Source: Gammaproteobacteria bacterium (lineage in GTDB: Bacteria > Pseudomonadota > Gammaproteobacteria > Steroidobacterales > Steroidobacteraceae). Taken from it: DNA of 36,252 nucleotides. Location: the NCBI GenBank assembly GCA_028293805.1, contig JAQGOC010000083.1, positions 1-36,252 on the forward strand, given 5' to 3'. Below, one piece after another: positions 7,854 to 17,698 of this stretch. Both the position numbers and the translations under genes were made by a program. The notes beneath the pieces were generated by a model. It saw nothing but the letters and a program-made list of their open reading frames with translations, did no database searches and had not been told where the DNA came from. Within the stretch, counting starts at the first letter, position 1; every line of letters begins with the position of its first letter.

Positions 7854-8063
7854 ATGGCCTCTGCGACGGTGACGAGCAAGGGACAGACTACCATCCCTAA
7901 GGAAGTCCGGGAGGCTGCCAAGTTGCGCTCCGGAGATCGAATTCATTTTACCGTACTCGAGGACGGGACGATTCTCGTACGCGTCAAAAACCGAAGCGTA
8001 CGCGACCTTGCCGTAAAGCCCCCTCGCGGCAAGCACGTTTCTGCGGATCAGATGAACCGCTAA
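7854..8063 (+). CDS. vapB: AbrB/MazE-type antitoxin (VapB-like)
   Basis: 69-residue swapped-hairpin AbrB protein: MASATVTSKGQTTIPKEVRE, then AAKLRSGDRIHFTVLEDGTI. This is the classic SpoVT/AbrB DNA-binding fold. ATG 7854 is preferred over ATG 7839 because AAAGGAG lies 5 bp upstream of it and homology begins there. The C-terminal tail (KPPRGKHVSADQMNR) is the flexible toxin-neutralising part. It lies 9 bp upstream of the PIN-domain toxin gene and would be co-transcribed with it. The palindrome before it suggests autorepression. The pair sits just inside the left border of the proposed dusA island, a typical place for addiction modules. Confidence 0.9.
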   Translation: MASATVTSKGQTTIPKEVREAAKLRSGDRIHFTVLEDGTILVRVKNRSVRDLAVKPPRGKHVSADQMNR

Positions 8064-8072
8064 GTCAGATTG

Positions 8073-8468
8073 ATGCTGGGCATCGACACCAATGTCCTCG
8101 TTCGTTTGCTGGTGTCTGACGACCCAGCTCAAACCCGCCGTGCGCGCACCCTGATCGAGAAGGCGGCCGCAGACGAGGAACCGGTTCTGATTTCCACTCT
8201 CGTTGTTTTGGAAACAGAGTGGGTATTACGCAGCCGCTACGGGTTCGACCGTGCAGGAGTGCACGCGTTATTCCGACGCATGCTCCAAGCGCGGGAACTA
8301 TCGTTTGAGGATGAGGAAGGAATCGAAGAAGCCCTCTTCAACTGGGAAACCAGTTCCTGCGGATTTGCCGACTGTTTGATCGCAGCCCATCATCGCCGGA
8401 TCGGATGCCGTACGACGGCAACATTTGATGCCAAGGCAGCCAAGCTTTCCAGCATGCTTTTGCTTTAG
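8073..8468 (+). CDS. vapC: PIN-domain ribonuclease toxin (VapC-like)
   Basis: 131-residue PIN-domain protein. Acidic active-site residues are present: D5 (GIDTNVLVRLL), an acidic residue in VVLETEW (E47/E49), D100 (GFADCLIAAHH) and D119 (TFDAKAAKL). These would coordinate Mg2+ for RNA cleavage. ATG 8073 is taken rather than the overlapping TTG at 8070. The gene follows its cognate AbrB-type antitoxin after 9 bp. Length and motif order match active VapC toxins, and nothing suggests damage. Confidence 0.92.
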   Translation: MLGIDTNVLVRLLVSDDPAQTRRARTLIEKAAADEEPVLISTLVVLETEWVLRSRYGFDRAGVHALFRRMLQARELSFEDEEGIEEALFNWETSSCGFADCLIAAHHRRIGCRTTATFDAKAAKLSSMLLL

Positions 8469-8664
8469 AACCGAACTGTCGTCAATGGCTACCGCTCGTG
8501 ATCGTCGATACTGACTTAGTCGCCGATCCCTACGCGGTGCCTGGTCCAATGGTCACGCGCTGCCTGGATGAAGACGTCAATCCTGTATACCTCCGCGCGA
8601 TGAGATGCCACGCGGACCGGGCGGTACGGCCGCCTTCGCTGGCTGAACAATCTGTGATCAGGTA

Positions 8665-10674
8665 TTACCGCAGTTCTCGATCTTCTGCAGACTCGATGAT
8701 TGCTATCGCGGTGTCTGCGGCGGACGCGCGGCAAGAGCTCTCAGCCTTGAGATACGGAGTACGGAAGAGGTGTTCTGTTGGATTCGTCTGCTGCAATTCG
8801 TCGAGTAGCGCCGTGGCAGTCATGAGATCGGCAGTCGCGAAGCCCTCTGCGAACTGAGCAAGGACGGGCGCGAGGACGACACGTGCTTCCTGGGTTCGGT
8901 GCTCGTTCCTCCACAAACGACCGAGGCTTGTCGCGCAGCGAAGCTCCCACGACAGAGCGCCTTGCGGGGGAGCGCGATCAAGGCCAGCTGAGAAAGGTTG
9001 TTGTGCCGCGCGGGCGCCGCCGGTCTCGCGATGGAGCAGCCGCAGCTCGCCTTCGATGCGTAGCAACTCTGGCTCGCACCAATGCTGCGAGTTGCGCCTG
9101 CATCTCGCGAGCGCTGCCTCGATGACGTCAAGCCCCTGCGCGACCTGTCCTGCCATTCCCAGCGCTGCTGCGAATTCTCCCATGAACGCCCGATAGCGCA
9201 GACCGCCCGGATCACGATCACGAAGTGCATCGAGCGCAGTGCGCAATAGACGCAATCCCGAATCGCCAGCCCCTCGCATGATCGCCAGTACTCCTTCGAA
9301 GTATCGACCCCAGTCGCTCCAATTCTGGAAACCGGGGCGAGTTGACACTTCGAGGAGCAATGTCACGAAGTGCTCCGCCATGGAGAGATCGCCGACCCAA
9401 AGCGCGACGGGGCACGCGCCGAACGCCAGGGCCAATGAGAGTGAAATCCCATGATCGACGGTACGCGCATCCTCAACGTTGCTGCGAGCGAGGTGTAGCG
9501 CCTGATCGGGGAGACCTTGCAACCACAGCGCCCGTGCGAGGATCGCGCGCGCGGTAAGTCGCTGATCGACCTGAAAACGGACGATGCGCGAACGTCGAGT
9601 CGGAGGAACGTACCCATCGAGCATGCGCTCGAGGTGGGGCCGCGCACCGGCGTGGTCTCCCCGTTGAAGCACGTTCGCACACGCGTCCACCGTTTCCGGG
9701 ACAGGGCCTTTCGAATTGTATAGCGACCAGGCGCGTGCGGCCCAAAGCTGCATTTCGTCGCGTGTACCGCGACTCGATGTCCTATCGAGATTGGCGAGCG
9801 CCCGATCGACGCCTTCGCGGCACTCGTCCCGCAGTGATAGCTGTATCCACAGAGGCACAGCCGCGGCGGTGAGCGCGACGCCAATGGCGACGTCGCCGCG
9901 GGCAGACCACGCCCAGTCGAGAGCGGCGCGCAGGTTATCGATGATTCCGGCATAGGCGGCGAGCCATTCATCGGTTGAACGCGCCTCCCATTCAGCCGCT
10001 GCACGCTCAAAGACCGCGCGGTAGTACTGAGCGTGGCGTCGGGCAGTCGAATCAAACTCGTCGCTGCCGATGAGCTTTTCGAGCGCATAGGCGTGGGTCG
10101 TCTCAAGCAGACGATAGCCGGACAGAGTCGCGGCGATCATGGATTTGGACACCAGATTGGAAATCGAGTCGATGACGTCGCATGCGGTGATGTCTCCGTC
10201 CACCGCAACTGTACACGCTGCCTCGAGCATGAAGGGTCCTGGCAGCACTACTAGGCGACGCAGGACCACGCGCTCGGTTTTCGGAAGCAAGTCATAGCTC
10301 CAATCGAGCGTGGCCCGCAATGTCTGGTGGCGGGGCAGCGCTGTGCGCCACCCATCTGTGAGCAGCCGAAACAGATCGTCGAGCCGCGCCGCCAGGTTCT
10401 CGACGCCAAGCGTGGTCGCGCGAGCCGCAGCAAGCTCGATCGCGAGGGGTATTCCGTCGAGGCGCCGACAGACCTCCGCTATCGCGGCCGTCACGCGACC
10501 GCCTGTCGAGAATTGCGGCTCGGCCGCGCGTGCCCGTGCAACGAAGAGCTGTACTGCTCCGTGTCGCAGCACCTCGTTCGGGTCTTCGGTACCCTTTGCC
10601 GGCACATTGAGGGCTGGTACTCGATAGACCTGCTCTGCATCGACGCGCAGGGGCTCGCGACTGGTTGCCAGCAC
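8665..10674 (-). pseudogene. Winged-helix/NB-ARC ATPase regulator lacking its N-terminus
   Basis: About 669 codons are open. The frame starts at VLATSREPLRVDAEQVYRVP, which in full-length relatives is the middle of the NB-ARC-like ATPase domain. The motifs LDGIPLAIELAAARA and TLRATLDWSYDLLP follow, then a long TPR-like helical region to the C-terminus. The DNA-binding winged helix, the P-loop and the Walker B/LDNCEH part, roughly 270-300 residues, are absent. At 10674-10680 homology switches abruptly to a cytochrome c gene on the other strand. The remaining frame is open, so the break may be recent. It is unlikely to act as a regulator without a DNA-binding domain. Confidence 0.8.
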
Positions 10675-10676
10675 GC

Positions 10677-11182
10677 TACTGCGAGTCGAAGCCGGATCAA
10701 TACGGATACACCCCCAATCCGCTGGGCTTCACATTCTTCGATCTGGGAGTGGGCGCCACGCTGAGCGGTCCGACTAACCCGAACCCGTTGCAATGGAAGC
10801 ACCTGGCGCCGTTGTACAACGGGAAGTTCCAAGTGCCAACATTGCGTAACGTCGACAAGCGACCGCGCGCGAATTTCGTAAAGGCCTATATGCATAACGG
10901 GTATCTGAAGAGTCTTGCCGAGGTGGTGCACTTCTACAACACGTCGCAGGCGCTGCCGCGCTGTGCTCAGGGTCGCCGGGCGAGAAAAAGACTTGCTGGC
11001 CGCTGCCGGAGGTCCCTGAGAATGTAAGCACTTTGATCGGCAATCTTGGGCTTTCGGTCCAGGAGGAGAGTGACATTGTGACGTTTCTGCAGACGCTTAC
11101 CGACGGTTTTGTGACGACTCCAGCGGCGCCGCTGGGTAGCCTACCGCAGGCGGTGGAGCCGGCTACGCATAGAGACAATTAG
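10677..11182 (+). pseudogene. 3' part of a cytochrome-c-peroxidase-like gene, frameshifted
   Basis: Frame 1 reads YGYTPNPLGFTFFDLGVG, then PTLRNVDKRPRANFVKAYMH and NGYLKSLAEVVHFYNTS. This is the C-terminal haem domain of a MauG/cytochrome c peroxidase-like protein, with the axial-ligand methionine region (VKAYMHNG). Near 10972 one base appears to be missing. Homology then continues in another frame as SPGEKKTCWPLPEVPENV and GLSVQEESDIVTFLQTLTDG, ending at a TAG at 11180-11182. The CxxCH haem sites and the whole N-terminal part are absent beyond the junction at about 10677. Confidence 0.8.
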
Positions 11183-11203
11183 GAGTTGGTGGGTTCGATC
11201 GGT

Positions 11204-11234
11204 CGGGAGCGGCGCTGGCTCAGTGCCGCTCCCG
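11204..11234 (+). terminator. GC-rich hairpin after the cytochrome c gene
   Basis: CGGGAGCGGC and GCCGCTCCCG form a perfect 10-bp stem with an 11-nt loop, 21 bp after the cytochrome stop codon. There is no strong T-run after it, so termination may be inefficient. Confidence 0.5.
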
Positions 11235-11699
11235 ATTGCTAAATGCAGCAGATGGTGCGTCCTGAAAGACTGGATTTTCTCCAGGGTGCAAGACCCGTCC
11301 GGGCCGAATTCGATGTTAGGACCCGTGCTGCCCATATGGTGACTGACGCCGCGTACGCTGGGAAAGATGTCCGAGCCATGACGGCGCCGCCCTGCTCTTC
11401 CTGGTGATGGGAGTGGAATCTGGAGCGAGCGTGAACGCTCATTAATTCGTTCGTATACAAGGGTTGGGTGCTTCGGTTACAGCTGTAAATGAGTAACGGT
11501 ACTCATGCGTGATGAGCTCCCATCAGAACTGCTTCAGCTCGAGCTATTTCGGGGCGAATTCTCGATCGATTGCGTAGAAAGGCCGATCGAGCGCACCCGA
11601 CAACTGATCCCTGGATGGCCCCAGTTCAGCCTGAGAGGAGATTTCGCCGTCTCGCTCAGGTCCTTGGCATCAGCACGGTGCAGGCGTTTGCTCAGTTGC
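11235..11699. other. Intergenic region between convergent genes
   Basis: No recognisable gene. A perfect 7-bp inverted repeat, ATGAGTA-acgg-TACTCAT, lies at 11489-11506 and could be a small operator or RNA hairpin. Short open frames here show no known domain. Confidence 0.35.
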
Positions 11700-14600
11700 T
11701 CAGGCGCGCCCAGTGGACAAGTTGCGCGCCTGCAGCGCACGCGCGACCGGTACAGCGATATCGCGGCGCACGAGCGGTTTGCGGAGCACGTCGATGACCC
11801 CCGCGGCCTGCGCGCGTTCGGTCAGCTGCGTACTGCTGTACCCGCTCATGAGTATGATTGAAATTTCTGGTCGCAACTGCCGCAACTCACGCGCAAGCTC
11901 GGTCCCCGTAAGGTCGGGCATCGTCTCATCAGTGAGCACGAGATCGAAGCGCTTCGGCTCCGCGCAAAATGCCTGCAAGGCGGCGACGCTCGAATCAAAC
12001 CCCACCGGCTCGTAGCCCAGCTCGGCAAGGGTCTCTTCCGCGAGCGCAACCAGCGCAGGCTCGTCGTCCACGATCATCACGGTCTCGCCGTTGCCCCGCG
12101 GCACTTCGCCCGCAGGGCTCGGCGAGAGCAATGCCGTTTTGTCAGTGCCCGGCAGCCAGATCGTGAACGTGGTGCCCATGTCTACCTGCGTCGCCACGTC
12201 AATTAGACCGCCGACGTCGGCAACGATGCCGTGCACTAACGCAAGACCAAGGCCGGTGCCATCGCCGACGCGTTTGGTGGTGAAGAAAGGATCGAACATG
12301 CGTTCGAACACCGCGGGCGGGATCCCGCTGCCGGTATCGCTGACCGACAGGCGCACGTACCGGCCGGCGGCCAGTGTGCCGTGCGAAAGTAACCGGCGCT
12401 CGCCGACGTCTACGCGCTCTAGCACTACTGTGAGCACACCACCCCGCTCCATTGCGTGTACCGCATTCGTGCAGAGATTCGTGACGACTTGGTGAAATTG
12501 GGTCGCGTCGCCCACGACCGCCGTGTCGAAAGCATCGAGTCGCCTCTCGAGACGCACTTCAGCCGGCAGTGATCCTGCAAGCAACTCGAGCGTCTCTTCG
12601 ACCACCGACTGCACACGAAGCGGCAGGCGCTCGCCCATCCCGCTGCGGCTGAAAGCGAGGATGCGGTCGACCAGCGCCTTCCCACGCGTCCCTGCCTGCA
12701 TCACCTGATCGGCCTTTCGGCGCACGGCGGTGCCTTCACGCAGGCTAGCCTGCACCAGCTCGCCGTAACCGAGTATCGCACCGAGTATGTTGTTGAAGTC
12801 GTGCGCGATGCCACCGGCGAGCCGCCCGATCGCCTCCATTTTAGCTGCCTGCTGCAGCTGCTGCTCGAGCCGCTCGCGCTCGGCCTGGGCCCACTTCTCC
12901 TCGGTGATGTCCTTCACCGCGCCAACGAAGTCGACGTCGCCCGTTTCAGTTCGGATGGCATGGGCAACGACATGGAGATGTTTGACCCGGCCACCCGGCA
13001 TTCGTAATCGATACTCATGAGCAAAATCCTGCCCGTCGTGCGTTGCGCGCTCGACCACCTGCCGCCAATTGGCAACATCTTCCGGGTGAACCCGTTGACC
13101 TATGATCAGGTCCACGGTAGGCGTGGTCGCCCGGTCGCACTCAAAGATCCGAAAGGTTTCCTCTGACCAGTAGATTTCTCCGCTGGACGGTCTCCAACTA
13201 AAACTGCCCGTACGGCTGAGTCGCTGGGCCTCACTCAGATAGGACTCACTCCGCCGTAGTTCCTGTTCCGCACGCTTGCGCTCGCTGTTTTCGTGCTGCA
13301 GTTCGTCATAGAGTCGGACGTACTCCAGCGAAATAGCCGCCTGCGAGGCCAACAACGTAAGGACTGTGAGCTTGGCCGACGTGAACACGCGCGGCGTCAG
13401 ATTGTTCTCGAGATACAGCGCGCCGACGAGGTTGCCTTGTTTGATAAGGGGAAGACAGAGCACGGAGCGGGCGCACTTTTGGCGGACGTATTCGTCCGCA
13501 GAAAATGGGATTCGGGCCGAGGCATCGTCCAGGATCACGCCCTCGCGCGTCCGCAGCGCGGTGTGGAGCACGGACTCGATCAGTTCAGTGGGTGTCACCG
13601 CCGAGTTTCGCAGCGTCACCTCAATGTTGCCGTCGCCAGTCGTCGCCTCCGCTACGATCCGCGGCGCGTCGCCCCTGAAAAGGATGAGCACACCCCGCTC
13701 GGCCCCCGCATGCTCGACCGAGATACTCATGAGCGTCTCGATGAGCTTGCCCAGCTCGATCTCGCTCGACACCGCCTGTGAAGCCTTGACCACTGTCCCG
13801 ACGTCCAGCTGCTCAACGGGCGCATTGATCGTCGCGCTCAGCACAGAGGCAGCTGATTCCTCGGCGAGCCATGGGTTGAGGCGGTCGAGTTGCCGCACCT
13901 TGCCGAGCGCGCCCCAGCGCAGATAGCAATGGCGAGCGTTGCGCAGATAGTCGTGGGCAATGCTCTCGACGCCGCGCGCCGCGTAGAATCGCGCGGCCAC
14001 CTCATGGGCCACGCCCTCGTTCTGCACGAAACCGTGCTCACGGGCCGAACGAATGGCCTGCTCGTACAGACCCATGGCGTCGCCGTACCGCCCTTCGAGG
14101 CGGGCGATCTCGGCCGACACCAGCGCATGCTTGTCGCTGAACGTCGGAGGATTGTTGTCGGCCCACTCGCGCAGTTGTCCAAGGTGTTGTGTCAGGAGGT
14201 CGCGCCACCGCGCCTGTTCACCGGCGGAGACGTTTTCGTAGCACGCCGCCATCGTCAGCGCGGCATAGTAGAAGTAGTCGAGTAGCTGAATCTGAGGGGT
14301 TGGGACCGCAAGGAACGGCTTCACCTTGGCGGCTGCCGCGAGAGCCTCGGCGTAGTCGCCCGACAGGAGCCGCGCCTCCAGTTTAAGGATCCAGTACCAA
14401 CAGACCATAGGGATCATCCGGTCCGGTGGCAACTGCGCCTCGAACGTCGCCTCGTCGAACTGCGCGTCGCTGAAGGTGGAGAAGGTGGTGGTCCGGCCCT
14501 GCATGGTCGCGATGAAGCGTTGCTGGCTAATGACGATGTCGGTGGCGTCGCCATACCTGGCTTCCCGGGCGAAGTCCAACGCCATCTCCGATTCGCGCCA

Positions 14601-17600
14601 CACCGCGTCGAGCGGGTCACTCCGCAAAAGAAGGCCTGTGACAGATTGGTTCATACCGTAGCAAGCGAAGGTCAGATCACCCGTCTCAATCGCGGCGCGG
14701 AAAGTCGCCCGCATGAAATGGATTGCGGTCCCGATCGGCTGCGTCCAGAAGGCAACCGTTCCCGTCGCATGGTAGATCTTGGGCTGGTAGGCGATGAAGG
14801 CGTGCTTCTCGACGAGGTCGCATGCAACCTTGGCGAAACGATACCCGTCACCGTAACGGTGAAAGACCGAGCCGAGGATGGTCCCAAGAAGGGACCAGCC
14901 GTGCGCAGTCGCGCCGCAGATCCCGTGCTGTATGCTGACGTTCACCATGCGGCACGCGAGCAAGCAAAACAACTGAAAGTCCGTCATTGTGGCGGGGGCA
15001 GCAAGGACCGAGAGCACCTGCATGGCGGCCTGCACTTGCGGATCGGTCATCAGCGGCAGATCGATCAGACTCTCGATCGGGCGTCCATCAAGGGTTTGCG
15101 ACACCGTCTCGTATTCGTCCTGGACCTGCTCGATGGTCGTGTGTGCCGGCAGGTCAATGCCGAACAGGCGCAGGCCCGTGAGCGCGCTGTCGATGGCTTG
15201 CGGGTGATCGCGCTTCAATACATGCAAATTGATCTTCAGGCAGGAGGCGTCCGCGAACTCGACGTTTGTAGCCGCGCGCTTTAGCAACTCCACAATCAGT
15301 TGCTCGGCCAATTCGAGGTTACCGCCCAGAAGCTCGCACTCTGCTCGTTCGAGGGACAGGCTGAATGTCAACTCGTGCCGGCTCCCCCAGTCCCGCTCAT
15401 CTAACAGCGCGATGCCCGACGCAAAATACGTGCGGGCCGACGCGTAGGCCGCCGACGCCTTCGCCTTTTGCCCGGTACGCAGGTTGAGTGTCGCGACGTC
15501 CGCCTTCTCAGTGCGGTCGACCAACAGTGCGGTACCCCGATTGAACTGGTTCGCGACCTCGAACAGCTGCTCGGTGAGCTCATCCGGCGTCAGGCTCGCC
15601 AGCAGCACGCGGCCGATGCCTAAGTGAACTTCGGCGCGTTGCATTTCGGGAATCAGCGAATACGCCGCCTGCTGGATTCGGTCGTGCAGGAATTTGTAGT
15701 TATTACCCAGATGGACAACAAGACCAGCGCGGACAGCCTCCCAGAGCGCCGCATGCATCGCTTCCTCTGTTTGCCGGTACACTATGCTGAGCGTGCCGAT
15801 CTCGGCCATGTTGCCCAGGCAGGCGAGCTGCTTCAGGGCATCCTGCGTCCTCAGCGGCAATCGCTTAAGTTTCCGGACCACGAGATCCACCACGTTGTCC
15901 GTATAGTCCTTGGACTCGATACGATCGATGTCCCATACCCAAGCGAGTGCCGCTCGGTCAAACACGAGCAGCTCTTCTTCGGCCAACGTCGTTAAGAACT
16001 GGATCGCGAAGAACGGATTGCCCCCGGTCTTCTCCTGCACTAGCTGCGCCAAGGGCTTCGCGCGCTCGGGCTCGCAGTGCAGAGTATCGGCGATGAGCCG
16101 GCCGACATCGCCGAGCCCGAGCGGCACAAGCACGATCTCGTGCACCCCAACATCGATCTTGCGGATCGCCTCGAGCGTCCCCATGAGTGGATGTGACGGA
16201 CCGACCTCGTTATCCCGATAGGCCCCGACCAACAGGAGGTGCAGCGCCTCAGAGTGTGTCACCAGGTGCTCGAGCAGGTCGAGCGTCGCGCTATCGAGCC
16301 ATTGCAAATCGTCAAGGAATAACGCCAGCGGGTGCTCCTTGCGCGCGAACACGCCGAGGAAGCGCCGGAATATCATCTGGAAACGGTTCTTGGCCTCTTG
16401 CGGTGGCAGGTCCGCGACCCGCGGCTGTTTTCCGACGATATGCTCCAGCTCCGGAACGAGGTTTACGATGAGTTGACCATTCGATCCCAGCGCCTCGCTG
16501 AAGGATTGCCGCCACGGGCCTAACTGCGCCTCGTCCAGACTCAGAAGCGAGAGCACCAGGCTCTGGAAGGCTTGGGCCAACGTGGCGTACGGAATGTCGC
16601 GCTTGTATTGGTCGAATTTGCCGGACGCGAACAGACCCCGCGAGGGGACTAGCACCTTACGCAGCTCGTGCACCACGGAGGACTTGCCGATCCCGGAATA
16701 TCCAGACACCAGCACGAGTTCCGGTGCGCCGTGGGCCACAACGCGGTCGAAACAGGCGAGCAGCGTTTCGATCTCGCGCTGGCGCCCGTACAGCCGCTCC
16801 GGGATCAGCAAACAGTTCGACACGTCACGTGTGCCCAGCTGGAACCGATCGATGCGGCCGTCTGATTCCCATACCGCCAGGCACCGCCGCAGATCGGCCT
16901 CCAAACCGGCGGCGGTCTGGTAGCGCTCCTCGGCAGTCTTGGCGAGGAGCTTCATCGTGATGACCGATAGCACCCCGGGAATTTCTGCGGTCTTCTTGTC
17001 GGGCGGAACAGGCTGCCTGGCAATATGACAGTGTACCCATTCCAGCGGATCGCCGGCGCTGAACGGCAGCCCGCCCGTCAGCATTTCATAGAAGGTGATG
17101 CCAAGAGAGTAGAGATCACTTCGGCAATCGATCGAGCGGTTCATCCGTCCGGTCTGCTCCGGCGCCATGTAGGCGAGCGTTCCGGCGATTGCGCCGGGCG
17201 GCTCGGGGTTGGGGCTCTCGCGGGGCAGGTGGGAGGCAATGCCGAAGCCGGTGAGCCAAACATCGCCGGTTCCCACATCCACCAGGATGTTCGCCGGCTT
17301 GATGTCCTTATGGATGAGTCCGCGCGCATGCGCTTGGCGCAGCGCCCCTGCGAGCGAGATCGCGATGCGCAGAAAGTCCGCTATTCCCAGTGGCCGGCCG
17401 AGCAGCCGATCGAGGACCGCACCTCCGGGATCTTCGAGCACCAGCGCCAAGCGGTTGCGGTGGCGGGAGAGTTCGATTGGGTGCGCCGCCCACGCGGCAT
17501 CAAGGTCGGCTCGGAGCGCGTATTCATGTTCGAGCCGCGTGAGACAACCGAGCGAGCTGTTCTGCGCTGCGACCAGCAGAATTGGCGGCAGCCCCTTGCC

Positions 17601-17669
17601 GGAACCCCGATACAGCGTCAATTCGCCGTCCCGCAACGTTGAAAATGCGTAACTCGAAAGATCCGTCAC
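11700..17669 (-). CDS. Kinase-like/AAA ATPase/GAF/PAS/histidine kinase/receiver hybrid
   Basis: 1989-residue multidomain signalling protein. In order: a protein-kinase-like domain (HKDIKPANIL at 120-129, MAPEQTGR at 168-175); an AAA/MalT-like ATPase (GYSGIGKSS at about 323-331, FLDDLQWLD near 445); a long TPR-like helical region; GAF (about 1290-1430); PAS (about 1470-1580); a histidine kinase with phospho-acceptor H1623 in GGIAHDFNN; the ATPase motifs DTGSGIPP and GDGTGLGLALVHG; and a receiver with D1914 (LTDETMPD) and K1964. The kinase-like domain has GFG in place of DFG (141-143) and no obvious beta-3 lysine, so it may not phosphorylate. GTG 17669 is chosen: a GGGAG lies upstream, and longer frames overlap the receptor gene. 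It starts 29 bp after the receptor stop, so the two probably form an operon. Confidence 0.9.
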   Translation of the reverse strand: MTDLSSYAFSTLRDGELTLYRGSGKGLPPILLVAAQNSSLGCLTRLEHEYALRADLDAAWAAHPIELSRHRNRLALVLEDPGGAVLDRLLGRPLGIADFLRIAISLAGALRQAHARGLIHKDIKPANILVDVGTGDVWLTGFGIASHLPRESPNPEPPGAIAGTLAYMAPEQTGRMNRSIDCRSDLYSLGITFYEMLTGGLPFSAGDPLEWVHCHIARQPVPPDKKTAEIPGVLSVITMKLLAKTAEERYQTAAGLEADLRRCLAVWESDGRIDRFQLGTRDVSNCLLIPERLYGRQREIETLLACFDRVVAHGAPELVLVSGYSGIGKSSVVHELRKVLVPSRGLFASGKFDQYKRDIPYATLAQAFQSLVLSLLSLDEAQLGPWRQSFSEALGSNGQLIVNLVPELEHIVGKQPRVADLPPQEAKNRFQMIFRRFLGVFARKEHPLALFLDDLQWLDSATLDLLEHLVTHSEALHLLLVGAYRDNEVGPSHPLMGTLEAIRKIDVGVHEIVLVPLGLGDVGRLIADTLHCEPERAKPLAQLVQEKTGGNPFFAIQFLTTLAEEELLVFDRAALAWVWDIDRIESKDYTDNVVDLVVRKLKRLPLRTQDALKQLACLGNMAEIGTLSIVYRQTEEAMHAALWEAVRAGLVVHLGNNYKFLHDRIQQAAYSLIPEMQRAEVHLGIGRVLLASLTPDELTEQLFEVANQFNRGTALLVDRTEKADVATLNLRTGQKAKASAAYASARTYFASGIALLDERDWGSRHELTFSLSLERAECELLGGNLELAEQLIVELLKRAATNVEFADASCLKINLHVLKRDHPQAIDSALTGLRLFGIDLPAHTTIEQVQDEYETVSQTLDGRPIESLIDLPLMTDPQVQAAMQVLSVLAAPATMTDFQLFCLLACRMVNVSIQHGICGATAHGWSLLGTILGSVFHRYGDGYRFAKVACDLVEKHAFIAYQPKIYHATGTVAFWTQPIGTAIHFMRATFRAAIETGDLTFACYGMNQSVTGLLLRSDPLDAVWRESEMALDFAREARYGDATDIVISQQRFIATMQGRTTTFSTFSDAQFDEATFEAQLPPDRMIPMVCWYWILKLEARLLSGDYAEALAAAAKVKPFLAVPTPQIQLLDYFYYAALTMAACYENVSAGEQARWRDLLTQHLGQLREWADNNPPTFSDKHALVSAEIARLEGRYGDAMGLYEQAIRSAREHGFVQNEGVAHEVAARFYAARGVESIAHDYLRNARHCYLRWGALGKVRQLDRLNPWLAEESAASVLSATINAPVEQLDVGTVVKASQAVSSEIELGKLIETLMSISVEHAGAERGVLILFRGDAPRIVAEATTGDGNIEVTLRNSAVTPTELIESVLHTALRTREGVILDDASARIPFSADEYVRQKCARSVLCLPLIKQGNLVGALYLENNLTPRVFTSAKLTVLTLLASQAAISLEYVRLYDELQHENSERKRAEQELRRSESYLSEAQRLSRTGSFSWRPSSGEIYWSEETFRIFECDRATTPTVDLIIGQRVHPEDVANWRQVVERATHDGQDFAHEYRLRMPGGRVKHLHVVAHAIRTETGDVDFVGAVKDITEEKWAQAERERLEQQLQQAAKMEAIGRLAGGIAHDFNNILGAILGYGELVQASLREGTAVRRKADQVMQAGTRGKALVDRILAFSRSGMGERLPLRVQSVVEETLELLAGSLPAEVRLERRLDAFDTAVVGDATQFHQVVTNLCTNAVHAMERGGVLTVVLERVDVGERRLLSHGTLAAGRYVRLSVSDTGSGIPPAVFERMFDPFFTTKRVGDGTGLGLALVHGIVADVGGLIDVATQVDMGTTFTIWLPGTDKTALLSPSPAGEVPRGNGETVMIVDDEPALVALAEETLAELGYEPVGFDSSVAALQAFCAEPKRFDLVLTDETMPDLTGTELARELRQLRPEISIILMSGYSSTQLTERAQAAGVIDVLRKPLVRRDIAVPVARALQARNLSTGRA

Positions 17670-17698
17670 GAGTCTTTCTCCCGACGCTCCCGCGATTC

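Noticed and set aside
8498-8857. A plus-strand frame after vapC
   Set aside because: It overlaps the truncated regulator on the minus strand and has no recognisable content.
11505-11861. A 118-codon plus-strand frame with ATG at 11505
   Set aside because: It runs into the 3' end of the hybrid kinase gene on the other strand and has no similarity I recognise.
12091-17642. Many plus-strand open frames of 60-250 codons opposite the hybrid kinase gene
   Set aside because: They mirror the codon structure of the well-supported gene on the other strand and carry no motifs of their own.
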